64,000 bases of DNA from Acuticoccus sp051016205. GTDB lineage: Bacteria; Pseudomonadota; Alphaproteobacteria; Rhizobiales; Amorphaceae. Positions within the stretch are counted from its first letter, which is position 1, and each line of letters begins with the position of its first letter. A model generated the notes under the pieces. That model ran no database searches. It was not told where the DNA came from and saw only the letters and a list, made by a program, of their open reading frames with translations. The stretch spans positions 2,542,001 through 2,606,000 of the forward strand of contig CP136534.1 of NCBI GenBank assembly GCA_051016205.1. The letters run 5' to 3'. Below are positions 25,176 to 32,895 of the stretch, in pieces. A program made the position numbers and the translations under genes.

Positions 25176-28100
25176 TATTGAACTGCCTTACGTTCAGGCC
25201 GCACAGGCGCAAAAGCATGTGACGGTGAACGAGGCGTTCCGGCGCATCGATGCGGTGATGCAGCTTGCGGTCATCGACCGCAACCGCACATCGCCCCCAG
25301 GCGCACCCCAGGAGGGCGACCGCCATGTGGTGGCCGCTGGCGCCACCGGCGCGTGGGCAGGCCGCGGCTTGGACGTTGCGGCCTACCTTGATGGTGCATG
25401 GGTGTTTTTCGCGCCCAAGGCAGGGTGGGTGGCGTTCGTCTCCAACGAGGGCGTGCTGATCTACTTTAACGGCACGCAGTGGGAGATTTTGACCGCCGTC
25501 GGTGCATCGGAGACGGTGTCGAAGTTTGGCATCAATGCCACCGCCGACACCACCAATCGCCTGGTGGTGAAGGCGGATGCGGCCTTGTTTGTGGCCGACG
25601 ACACAAAAGCGAGCCCCACGGGCGATGTGCGGGTGAAGGCGTCCAAAACAGCGCCTGGGGATACAGCCTCGCACCTGTTTCAGTCCAACTACTCGGGCCG
25701 GGCCGAATTCGGGCTGATTGGCAATGACGACTTCTCGCTCAAAGTCTCGGCGAACGGGAGCACTTGGAACGAGGCGTTCTCCGTCAATCGGGCGACAGGG
25801 GCGATGGACCTTAACAAGGTGCCGACCATGTCGGGGGTGGAGGCGTTGTCGATCTCCATTTCAAGCTTTGCTGATATCCCGGGTGTGCGCATTCCGGCGG
25901 ACACCGACCAGATTGAAACCCGGGGGTATGCTGCCGAGGGCGATGGCGGCGGAGCGCGCTATGTGCGGGTGAGCGCGTTTCCCTCCGACGGGTTGGGGGC
26001 GACCGACCTCGATGGTGTGCACTGGGCGCTGGTGCCGGGGCTGGTGACGGCCAGGCAGGCAGGTGCCGTGGGCAACGGGGTCACCGACGACACGGCCGCG
26101 TTGAACCGAGCAACCAACTCGGGTCGCAACGTCTTCATCGAGCCTGGCAACTATCGCGTGACGGATGCTGTCTCCACCGGGTCAGCCTTTCAGCAGATCA
26201 GGGGATCGGGGCGCGGGCGGACGATCTTTCTGGCGGGAACGGACTTTAATATGTCCGCGACCGGGATCATCCGGCTTGACGACTCGTTCTGCTCGCTCTC
26301 GGAGTTTGAGGTGGCGTTCGACCAGTCGCCCACCACCAGCCGTGCGACCCTGGTTGCCTATCCGGCCGCGATTCAGATGACCAACAGGACGCGCACAAGG
26401 CTGACGGCAATCCGCATTACGCGCGGCTACAACGGTGTGGATGCGCGCCAAAACACCGGCGGTGCCATCCTAGAGGACATTGAGTGCGGCACGCTGAACG
26501 AGGGGATTGTGGTGGACGGGGCGCTCGACACCGTCGAGGTGCGCAACTGCCGCGTTTGGCCTTACAACTTCGTCAATGACGTGCCTTTGGGGGATATCTT
26601 CCGCGACGGTGAAAACATCGCCTTCCGCTTCGGGCATGTGGACGATTTGAAGATGTCAGCCTGTACGCCTTTTCGGTGCAGGGTGATTTTTGAACAGTCT
26701 TCCATCAACCCCGGCAAGAGCGCGTTCGGGACCGTTTCGGGGCTGACGTTGGACGGCCCTTACTCGCGTATGGAGATGTCTGCAGGGGCGCTCACGGTCA
26801 GCGGGCTTTATGCGACGACACGCTTTCCGAATGACTTTTTTGTGCTGCACACCGGTGGCGACCTTGCTATTTCGGACTTTGAGTTCGACTGCACCTCCGA
26901 CGCCAACAAGCCTTTGGTGCGGGTGGATGGGTCGGGCGCCAACTGCCAGTTCCAGAACGGGAAAGTCGGCCTGTCGACCAGCACGTTGGCGGACGGTTTC
27001 GTCCTCGGGGTCGGGCACCTGTCGCTGTCATCGGTGCGATTTTCGTTGAACCCTCACACGGTGCGTGTGGGCGACTGCATCCGCCAAGAGGTGGGTGACA
27101 TCACCTGTTTCGGTGTGACGGTGAACGGGATCGGATCGGGGAGCGGCACCTTCCTGAAGGTCACGACCGACGGCAACCATGTGCTTGTGGGCAATGATGC
27201 CAACGGGTGGGACGTGGAGCTGCCAGCCTCGCGCACCAATGGGCTATACGGCCCCAACAACGACGGCACATCCGTGCGGTTCGACAGGCCTTTTGAGGTG
27301 TATGGCGCCACCACGGCCTCAGGCGGTGAGATCACCTTTATGGGTGGCGGTCCTGATGGTGATATTGAGCTGCGAAACTCCGCGGGTAATCTGCGCGCCT
27401 CGACCCTTGATGCGGGTAGGGGGCTGCAGGTTGCGACCCTTGACGGGACGACGACGGTGCGAGGAGACAGGATTGTCCTTGGCGATTCCATGTCGGTCTG
27501 GCGGGGACTGGGTGACGACACGGAATCGGTAGCGGTGGGGCGCAACAGTCTGCCCGTCACCACCTCGGGAACGCTGAACACGGCGCTTGGGCGCGAATCC
27601 GGCAAGTTGATCGCCGGTGGCGGGCGCAACACGGCCATTGGCGCCAATGCGCTGCGCAGTCTCGTCAATGGCAGCCGCAACACCGCGGTGGGGTTTGAGG
27701 CGTTGGGGGCGACCTCAAGCGGTACCACCAATGCCAGCGGGCTTGGCTACAACGCGCAGGTGAACGGCAACAACCAGGTTCAGCTGGGCGATTCGCTGAC
27801 CGACACCTACACCTACGGCGCGGTGAAGAACCGTTCCGATGCGCGCGATAAGGCCGATGTGCGTGACACGGCTTTGGGGCTCTCCTTCATCATGAAGTTG
27901 CGGCCGGTGGATTATCGCTGGGACATGCGCGAGGACTACAAGCGGCCCATCGATCTGCCGGAAGAGGACGTGTGGAACCCTCCCGCGCCTGGCAGCAAGA
28001 AGCGTTCTCGCTATCATCATGGCTTTCTCGCCCAAGACCTTGAGACGGTCATTGCCGATACGGGCGAAGACTTTGGCGGTTATCAGGACCACCAGGTCGC

Positions 28101-28221
28101 CGGCGGCAACGACGTGAAATCCTTAGGGTATACGGAGTTCATCGCGCCGCTCGTGAAGGCGGTGCAGGAGCTTTGTCGGCGCGTCATGGCACTTGAGGCG
28201 CAAAAGACCGAGGCGAGCTAG
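25159..28221 (+). CDS. Tail fibre: DUF2793 N-terminus, beta-helix, YadA-like repeats and S74 self-cleaving chaperone
   Basis: A 1020-residue fibre. Residues 1-115 are a DUF2793 domain (NIELPYVQAAQAQKHVTVNEAFRRID), the virion-attachment end often found after GTA gene 15. Residues about 290-600 form a pectate-lyase-like beta-helix (GNGVTDDTAALNRA at its start). Residues about 800-870 carry YadA-head-like repeats (NTALG, NTAIGANAL, NTAVGFEAL). The last 130 residues are a peptidase S74 intramolecular chaperone: SDARDK with the cleavage Ser near 893, RPVDYRW, GFLAQDLE and YTEFIAPLVKAVQEL. Such fibres trimerise and then cleave off the chaperone. It would bind recipient capsule or surface sugar. The ATG lies inside gene 15. 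Confidence 0.9.
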   Translation: MSNSPNIELPYVQAAQAQKHVTVNEAFRRIDAVMQLAVIDRNRTSPPGAPQEGDRHVVAAGATGAWAGRGLDVAAYLDGAWVFFAPKAGWVAFVSNEGVLIYFNGTQWEILTAVGASETVSKFGINATADTTNRLVVKADAALFVADDTKASPTGDVRVKASKTAPGDTASHLFQSNYSGRAEFGLIGNDDFSLKVSANGSTWNEAFSVNRATGAMDLNKVPTMSGVEALSISISSFADIPGVRIPADTDQIETRGYAAEGDGGGARYVRVSAFPSDGLGATDLDGVHWALVPGLVTARQAGAVGNGVTDDTAALNRATNSGRNVFIEPGNYRVTDAVSTGSAFQQIRGSGRGRTIFLAGTDFNMSATGIIRLDDSFCSLSEFEVAFDQSPTTSRATLVAYPAAIQMTNRTRTRLTAIRITRGYNGVDARQNTGGAILEDIECGTLNEGIVVDGALDTVEVRNCRVWPYNFVNDVPLGDIFRDGENIAFRFGHVDDLKMSACTPFRCRVIFEQSSINPGKSAFGTVSGLTLDGPYSRMEMSAGALTVSGLYATTRFPNDFFVLHTGGDLAISDFEFDCTSDANKPLVRVDGSGANCQFQNGKVGLSTSTLADGFVLGVGHLSLSSVRFSLNPHTVRVGDCIRQEVGDITCFGVTVNGIGSGSGTFLKVTTDGNHVLVGNDANGWDVELPASRTNGLYGPNNDGTSVRFDRPFEVYGATTASGGEITFMGGGPDGDIELRNSAGNLRASTLDAGRGLQVATLDGTTTVRGDRIVLGDSMSVWRGLGDDTESVAVGRNSLPVTTSGTLNTALGRESGKLIAGGGRNTAIGANALRSLVNGSRNTAVGFEALGATSSGTTNASGLGYNAQVNGNNQVQLGDSLTDTYTYGAVKNRSDARDKADVRDTALGLSFIMKLRPVDYRWDMREDYKRPIDLPEEDVWNPPAPGSKKRSRYHHGFLAQDLETVIADTGEDFGGYQDHQVAGGNDVKSLGYTEFIAPLVKAVQELCRRVMALEAQKTEAS

Positions 28222-28528
28222 CGTTTACCCCCGGGGCGATGGGGGTTCGGCCGACCTGCGGTGTTTTGCTGATCGGCATCCTGACCTGCGATAGTCCGCA
28301 AGAGCGGGGTGTCGGTGAGCGCCAGGCTATCCGGCCGTCCAAAGAGCTGTGAGGGCGACGTGCTCGGCATGTGCTTGCACGATGGAGTGCGCTCCCGATG
28401 ACCGTTGACGGTCATTCGAAATAGCTCTGCCGAGGCGCTCGAATGATGCGCTGTGGGCGTTCGTGATCATCAACCGCGTGCCTTGGGTGCGCGGTTTTTC
28501 TGTTTTTCCAGATGGCAAGGAGGGCGCT
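28222..28528. other. Non-coding interval between tail fibre and lysis cassette
   Basis: 307 bases without a gene. It contains short inverted repeats (GACCGT-TGA-CGGTC near 28400) and a terminator-like hairpin at its right end. The lysis genes probably have their own promoter here or are read through. Confidence 0.5.
28472..28505 (+). terminator. Terminator-like hairpin before the endolysin gene
   Basis: AACCGCG pairs with CGCGGTT (11-base inner loop), followed by TTTCTGTTTTT. It would end the tail-fibre transcript, 24 bases upstream of the endolysin start. Confidence 0.6.
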
Positions 28529-29479
28529 ATGCACGTGCGGGTGCCGTGGCTCGACTACTTGGTGCACCACATTGGTCTTAAGGAGATTCCTGGTCCCAAG
28601 CACAATCCGACGATTGTGGAATGGGGGCGAATCGCGAAGGTTAGCTGGTGGAACAATGATGATGATGCGTGGTGCGCCATTGCGGTGAACGGAGCGCTGG
28701 TGAATGCCGGCTATCCGTCCACCCGCTCTGCGCTGGCGCGATCCTTCACCCGGTATGGAACGCGGCTGCAAAGGCCGGTTCGTGGGGCCATTGTCGTGTT
28801 TCCGCGTGGGCCAAACCCCCTTTATGGACATGTGGGGATTGTGGAGGCCGTCCACGCGGATGGGACAATCACCGTTGTGAATGGGAACGTGCGCAACGAG
28901 GTGAGACGATCCACCTTCCGTGTCGATGCAATTTTGCCCGACGGGATCCGCTGGCCACCTGGGGCTGAGGCGCCACGCGATGGTGTGCCCTTGGTGCCCG
29001 ATACGCCCCTTGGGGTGCGCACCTTACGGCCAGGGGCACGCGGCGCCGACGTGAGTGCGTTGCAGCGTGACCTCAACGTTCTGAACTATGGGCTGAGGGT
29101 GGACGGCGTTTATGGCGGACGCACCGAAGATGCTGTGCGCCGCTTTGAGGGCCGCCGCGGCCTTGCCGCCGATGGTGTGGCCGATGCAGCAGTCCTGTCT
29201 GCCCTTGGTGCGGCTGTGGCAGAGCGCCAGGTGCGTGACGACAGGCGCGCGTCTGCCCGCCGTGCCGCGGCGCCCATTGCAGGGGCGGGCGCTGCCGTGA
29301 CTGTCGGGGCGACGGTGACCACGGGCGTACAGGTGGCGCGCCAAATTCAGCTTTTGAATGACGGCACGGTGATAGGGCTTTCTTTGATGCTCCTGGTGCT
29401 GATTGGTGTTGGCGGTGTGTTTTTGTGGCGTTTTGCCATGCGACGGGCGGAGGGCGCGCCGGCCGAGGAGCCGGCGTGA
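28529..29479 (+). CDS. Endolysin: NlpC/P60-CHAP-type peptidase, PG-binding domain and C-terminal membrane anchor
   Basis: A 316-residue protein. The N-terminal catalytic domain (about 1-140) is of the TIGR02594 type, with the nucleophile in DDDAWCAIAVNGAL (Cys49) and GHVGIVEAV (His101). A peptidoglycan-binding domain follows (about 150-215; GARGADVSALQRDLNVLNYGLRVDGVYGG). A hydrophobic helix near residues 275-297 (GLSLMLLVLIGVGGVFLWRF) gives membrane attachment. ATG 28529 has an AAGGAGG ribosome site; an in-frame upstream ATG would read through the terminator hairpin. It heads a lysis cassette with two spanin-like genes, overlapping the first by 4 bases. Confidence 0.85.
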   Translation: MHVRVPWLDYLVHHIGLKEIPGPKHNPTIVEWGRIAKVSWWNNDDDAWCAIAVNGALVNAGYPSTRSALARSFTRYGTRLQRPVRGAIVVFPRGPNPLYGHVGIVEAVHADGTITVVNGNVRNEVRRSTFRVDAILPDGIRWPPGAEAPRDGVPLVPDTPLGVRTLRPGARGADVSALQRDLNVLNYGLRVDGVYGGRTEDAVRRFEGRRGLAADGVADAAVLSALGAAVAERQVRDDRRASARRAAAPIAGAGAAVTVGATVTTGVQVARQIQLLNDGTVIGLSLMLLVLIGVGGVFLWRFAMRRAEGAPAEEPA

Positions 29480-29778
29480 CGGTGCTCTTACGCCTTGTGT
29501 CGATGATTGGATGGCAAGGCATTGTTGGGGCAGTTGCGGGCGGGCTGATTGTGGCCGCGCCCGCCTACCAAGCGGGGAAGTGGGTTGAGGGGGCTGCCGC
29601 CAAGGAGCGCATCGCCCGCCGCCTCGCCGAGCGAGAAATCCAAAGACTGGAGGTGGAAGATGACCGTGTGGCCGCGGCGAACCGCGCGCGCCGGCAAGCC
29701 GATCGCCGCGGCCGCGCTGGCAATGACCGCGCTCCTGATGCTAACGGCGTGCCAGACGACGGCTTCCGTCGGGACTGA
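29476..29778 (+). CDS. Rz-like inner-membrane spanin candidate
   Basis: A 100-residue protein with one N-terminal membrane helix (GWQGIVGAVAGGLIVAAPAYQAG) and a long charged, helical periplasmic part (KERIARRLAEREIQRLEVEDDRVAAANRARRQADRR). This is the layout of an i-spanin. GTG 29476 overlaps the endolysin stop. The 3' part overlaps, in another frame, a lipoprotein gene of Rz1 type, the classic Rz/Rz1 arrangement. The assignment is by topology and context, not by close homology. Confidence 0.72.
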   Translation: MTVLLRLVSMIGWQGIVGAVAGGLIVAAPAYQAGKWVEGAAAKERIARRLAEREIQRLEVEDDRVAAANRARRQADRRGRAGNDRAPDANGVPDDGFRRD

Positions 29779-29899
29779 TACGTCCTGTCGTGCCTTCGGT
29801 CCCATCGGCTGGTCGCGGGGCGACAGTGTGGAGACCGTGCATCAGGTGCGCGGCCACAATGCGGCCTGGCGGGAATTGTGCGCACGCGCGAAGCAGTAA
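29660..29899 (+). CDS. Rz1-like outer-membrane lipoprotein spanin, overlapping the Rz-like gene
   Basis: A 79-residue lipoprotein. Its signal peptide ends in the lipobox LTAC with Cys31 (IAAAALAMTALLMLTAC). The mature part, CRAFGPIGWSRGDSVETVHQVRGHNAAW, matches the common alphaproteobacterial phage motif CRAFxPIxWS...T..Q...HN. It starts inside the Rz-like gene in a +1 frame and ends 121 bases after it, with GGAGGTGGAAG as ribosome site. Together they form a probable spanin pair for outer-membrane disruption. Confidence 0.75.
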   Translation: MTVWPRRTARAGKPIAAAALAMTALLMLTACQTTASVGTDTSCRAFGPIGWSRGDSVETVHQVRGHNAAWRELCARAKQ

Positions 29900-30004
29900 T
29901 TGTGTGTTTATCCGGCAATATGGGGCGTGAGTGGCGTTCCGTACCAGGGGTGGCGTGACCATGTGTTCACGCGCAATTCAGTGAGGTTTTCGTACCGCGC
30001 AAGG

Positions 30005-30301
30005 ATGCGTGCGTGCCTGCGCCTGGTCCTATTCTGTCTTGTCGCGTTTCTTCCGCCGGCTCCCATGCCGATTGCGGACGCGCAGCAGTCGTGTCTGCCG
30101 CGCTCCGAACGGCGGGCGATGATTGAGTCCGGCCGCGTGGTTCGGCTAGGGCCCCTGCGTCGGCGCCTTGGTGGAAAAGTCTTGCGGTTAGAACTTTGCC
30201 ATGGCGGTGCCGGGCTGGTTTGGCAGGTCACGATCCTAGGGCACGACGGTCGCGTTTTCGGACGGGTCGTGGATGCCCAGACCGGTCAAGTGTTGCGTTG
30301 A
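30005..30301 (+). CDS. Secreted PepSY-like small protein, FeuN-like candidate
   Basis: A 98-residue protein with a signal peptide (CLRLVLFCLVAFLPPAPMPIADAQQ) and a short mature domain (LPRSERRAMIESGRVVRLGPLRRRLGGKVLRLELC and VTILGHDGRVFGRVVDAQTGQVL), a PepSY-type pattern. It is 19 bases upstream of the response regulator. In Rhizobium and Sinorhizobium, feuN encodes a small periplasmic inhibitor of the FeuQ kinase in the same layout, so a similar role is plausible. The ribosome site is weak. Confidence 0.65.
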   Translation: MRACLRLVLFCLVAFLPPAPMPIADAQQSCLPRSERRAMIESGRVVRLGPLRRRLGGKVLRLELCHGGAGLVWQVTILGHDGRVFGRVVDAQTGQVLR

Positions 30302-30320
30302 GGGGATCAAGGAGCAAGCG

Positions 30321-30992
30321 ATGAGGCTATTGGTTGTTGAGGACGATCGGGATCTCAATCGGCAATTGACCGAAGCATTTCGGGCCGCAGGCTATGTGGT
30401 GGATGCTGCCCTTGACGGGGAAGAGGGCCACTATCTTGGTGATACCGAGCCCTATGATGCGGTGATCCTGGACCTTGGTCTGCCGAACATGGACGGCATC
30501 ACCATGCTGGAGCGCTGGCGTGAGGGGAACAGGACCATGCCTGTCCTTGTTCTGACCGCGCGCGACCGTTGGAGCGATAAGGTGGCAGGCATTGATGCCG
30601 GCGCTGACGACTACGTGTCGAAGCCTTTCCACATGGAGGAGATCTTGGCGCGGGTACGGGCGCTGATCCGCCGCTCTGCAGGCAACGCGACCAACGACTT
30701 TCGTTGCGGTCCAGTCCACCTTGATGCGCGGGCAAGCCGGGTGACGGTGGACGGCAGCCCCATCCGCCTCACCTCCCACGAGTACCGCGTGTTGGCGTAC
30801 TTGATGCTGCACCAAGGACGGATCGTGTCGCGCACGGAACTGACGGAACACCTTTACGATCAGGATTTCGATCGCGACTCCAATACGATCGAGGTGTTTA
30901 TCGGGCGTTTGCGCAAGAAGCTGAAGGTTGACGTAATTGAAACGGTGCGGGGTCTTGGCTATCGCGCATGCCCGCCCGATCATGCGGCTTAA
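30321..30992 (+). CDS. OmpR/PhoP-family response regulator (FeuP-like)
   Basis: A 223-residue regulator with a receiver domain (1-115; phosphoacceptor Asp51 in AVILDLGLPNMDG, acidic pair ED at 7-8, Lys in DYVSKPF) and a C-terminal winged helix (about 125-220; LTSHEYRVLAYLMLHQGRIVSRTELTEHLYDQDF, then DSNTIEVFIGRLRKKL). It is of the PhoP/FeuP group. ATG 30321 gives the exact family N-terminus (MRLLVVEDD). It overlaps the kinase gene by 11 bases. Confidence 0.93.
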   Translation: MRLLVVEDDRDLNRQLTEAFRAAGYVVDAALDGEEGHYLGDTEPYDAVILDLGLPNMDGITMLERWREGNRTMPVLVLTARDRWSDKVAGIDAGADDYVSKPFHMEEILARVRALIRRSAGNATNDFRCGPVHLDARASRVTVDGSPIRLTSHEYRVLAYLMLHQGRIVSRTELTEHLYDQDFDRDSNTIEVFIGRLRKKLKVDVIETVRGLGYRACPPDHAA

Positions 30993-32343
30993 ATCACTCT
31001 CCGCCAGGTTGCTGCTGACGTCTTTGGCGTGGAGTGCGTTTGCGCTGGTGGCAACCGGCTTGGTGTTGGCGTCGGCGTTCCGGCAGACCATCGAAGCAAG
31101 GTTCGATGATACACTCGGTGTCTACCTATCCGATTTAATTGGCACTTTGGCGGCGGTGGACGAAAAATCCTTGCCCGATGCGATGGTCGACATCCAAGAG
31201 CCGCGATTCGATCAGCCGTTTTCGGGGTGGTATTGGGTGGTGATTGCCCGCACCTCGGGCAATGTGGTCCTTGCCTCTGATTCCCTTGGCGGTGATCGGT
31301 TGATGACGCCTGAAGGGTTGTTGTCGTTGCCGCCGGGGCGGTTGGAGCGCACGAGCGCGGTGGGTCCATCGGGTGAGGAGTTGCGCCTTGTGGCGCGGCG
31401 CGTCGCCTTTGAGGACAGCCAGTGGTACGTGGTGGTGGTGGCGGCAAGTGCTGAGACCATCGACGATGACACGGCGCGTTTCGCCACCCAGCTTGCCATC
31501 TATCTGGGGCTGTTTGCGGCGATATTGATTGCGGCGACATTTGTGCAGTGGCGGACCAGCTTGCGGCCTTTGAAGCAACTGGGGCGGGAATTGCAGGCTG
31601 TGCAAGAAGGGCGCGCGCAGCATGTGAGCGAGCGTTTGCCTTCCGAGATTGCCCCTGTGGCTCAGGCGCTGAACGCGCTGATTGACGCCAACCAGGCGAC
31701 ATTGGCCCGGGCACGGCAGCATGTGGGGAACCTTGCCCATGCGCTGAAGACGCCTCTCAGCGTTCTGATCAACGATGCGGCCAACGACACCTCTCAAATC
31801 GCAAAGTCTGTGACCGAGCAGACACAGATCATGCAGAGCCAGGTGCGCTACTATCTCGAGCGGGCGCAGATGGCGGCGAAGGACCGTATGGTGGGGTCCG
31901 TCACCGACGTGGTGCCTGCGCTGGAGCGGCTTCACAGGGCGATGGCGCGTCTGGGGGAGAGGCGGGGAATCACCGTCCACTTCGACAACGATGGCCCTGT
32001 GAAGTTTTACGGCGAGCGACAGGATTTTGAGGAAATCGTCGGGAATCTTGTGGACAATGCCTTGAAGTGGGCAGGCCGCCAGGTTGTGATCGACTTGAAG
32101 GCGAAGGACGCGGACAACCCGCGATACCTGACCATCAGCATCGGCGATGATGGACCTGGGCTGTCGGAAGCCCAGTGCGGTGACGTCATGTCGCGCGGCA
32201 AGCGGCTAGACCAGTCAAAGCCCGGGAGTGGGTTGGGCCTGTCCATCGTTTTTGAGCTTGTGGAGCTTTATGGGGGCGAGTTTTCTTTGGCGCGGTCTGA
32301 ACTGGGTGGCTTGCTGGCAGTGGTCAGGCTGCCTCGGGCGTAA
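30982..32343 (+). CDS. PhoQ/FeuQ-like sensor histidine kinase
   Basis: A 453-residue membrane kinase. It has two membrane helices (about 8-30 and 170-190) flanking a periplasmic sensor domain, a HAMP-like stretch, the H-box GNLAHALKTPLSVL with His253, the N-box GNLVDNALKWAG, and the G boxes DDGPGLS and GSGLGLSIV. AHALKTPL is typical of PhoQ/FeuQ-type kinases. ATG 30982 overlaps the response-regulator gene. The signal is unknown; envelope stress or osmolarity is the family norm. Confidence 0.92.
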   Translation: MRLKSLSARLLLTSLAWSAFALVATGLVLASAFRQTIEARFDDTLGVYLSDLIGTLAAVDEKSLPDAMVDIQEPRFDQPFSGWYWVVIARTSGNVVLASDSLGGDRLMTPEGLLSLPPGRLERTSAVGPSGEELRLVARRVAFEDSQWYVVVVAASAETIDDDTARFATQLAIYLGLFAAILIAATFVQWRTSLRPLKQLGRELQAVQEGRAQHVSERLPSEIAPVAQALNALIDANQATLARARQHVGNLAHALKTPLSVLINDAANDTSQIAKSVTEQTQIMQSQVRYYLERAQMAAKDRMVGSVTDVVPALERLHRAMARLGERRGITVHFDNDGPVKFYGERQDFEEIVGNLVDNALKWAGRQVVIDLKAKDADNPRYLTISIGDDGPGLSEAQCGDVMSRGKRLDQSKPGSGLGLSIVFELVELYGGEFSLARSELGGLLAVVRLPRA

Positions 32344-32404
32344 ACGTGGATGTTGACGCTTTGTTCAGTCTGATGCAGGAGTGTGGTTGAGGTTGTTGTC
32401 AATC

Positions 32405-32824
32405 ATGGGTGCGGCGTTGAAGCCTGCTGCGGGAATGATGGCGCTTGCCTTTTGTGCGGTGCTGGCCGGGTGTAGTGCGCTCGGTCTTGGTCCGAGGTCT
32501 GAAGGGCAGCTTGTGGCGAGCCACGACTTAGTGGCGACGCGGGATGCCTTTGTGCCTAAGCGCTTCCTCTCCAAGGTGGGTGAGGGGGCAGAGGACGTTG
32601 TGTTCTCCGCACAGGTCAATGCCTTGAACAGCCCACGGTCCGGCCAGCCGGTCACCTGGGAGTGGAAGGGCACCACAGGTAGGGTGACCCCCGGACCGGT
32701 CTACATGGTCAACGCCAAAACCTGCCGTGACGTGGTGCATGTGGCCGAGCGTGATGCGGAACGGCTACTTGGCCGGGCGACTGCATGCCGCACTGCAGAC
32801 GGCCGTTGGGAGCGGTTGATCTGA
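32405..32824 (+). CDS. RT0821/Lpp0805-type surface lipoprotein
   Basis: A 139-residue lipoprotein with a signal sequence ending in the lipobox LAGC (near residue 22). The C-terminal part, WEWKGTTGRVTPGP then CRDVVHVAERDAERLLGRATACRTADGRW, follows the RT0821/Lpp0805 surface-protein pattern with its paired cysteines. GTG 32381 is an alternative start. It is 61 bases after the kinase gene and could share its transcript. Role unknown. Confidence 0.75.
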   Translation: MGAALKPAAGMMALAFCAVLAGCSALGLGPRSEGQLVASHDLVATRDAFVPKRFLSKVGEGAEDVVFSAQVNALNSPRSGQPVTWEWKGTTGRVTPGPVYMVNAKTCRDVVHVAERDAERLLGRATACRTADGRWERLI

Positions 32825-32895
32825 CGAGATTGTCCCCGCGACATTGACGTTGGGCAGCCCTCGGCCTTAGGCACACCCGGCAAGGGTGATTAGCC

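Noticed and set aside
11244..29899. Ordinary temperate prophage
   Set aside because: No integrase, repressor, replication gene or flanking direct repeats were seen, and the gene order is that of RcGTA. Not fully excluded because of the lysis and fibre genes.
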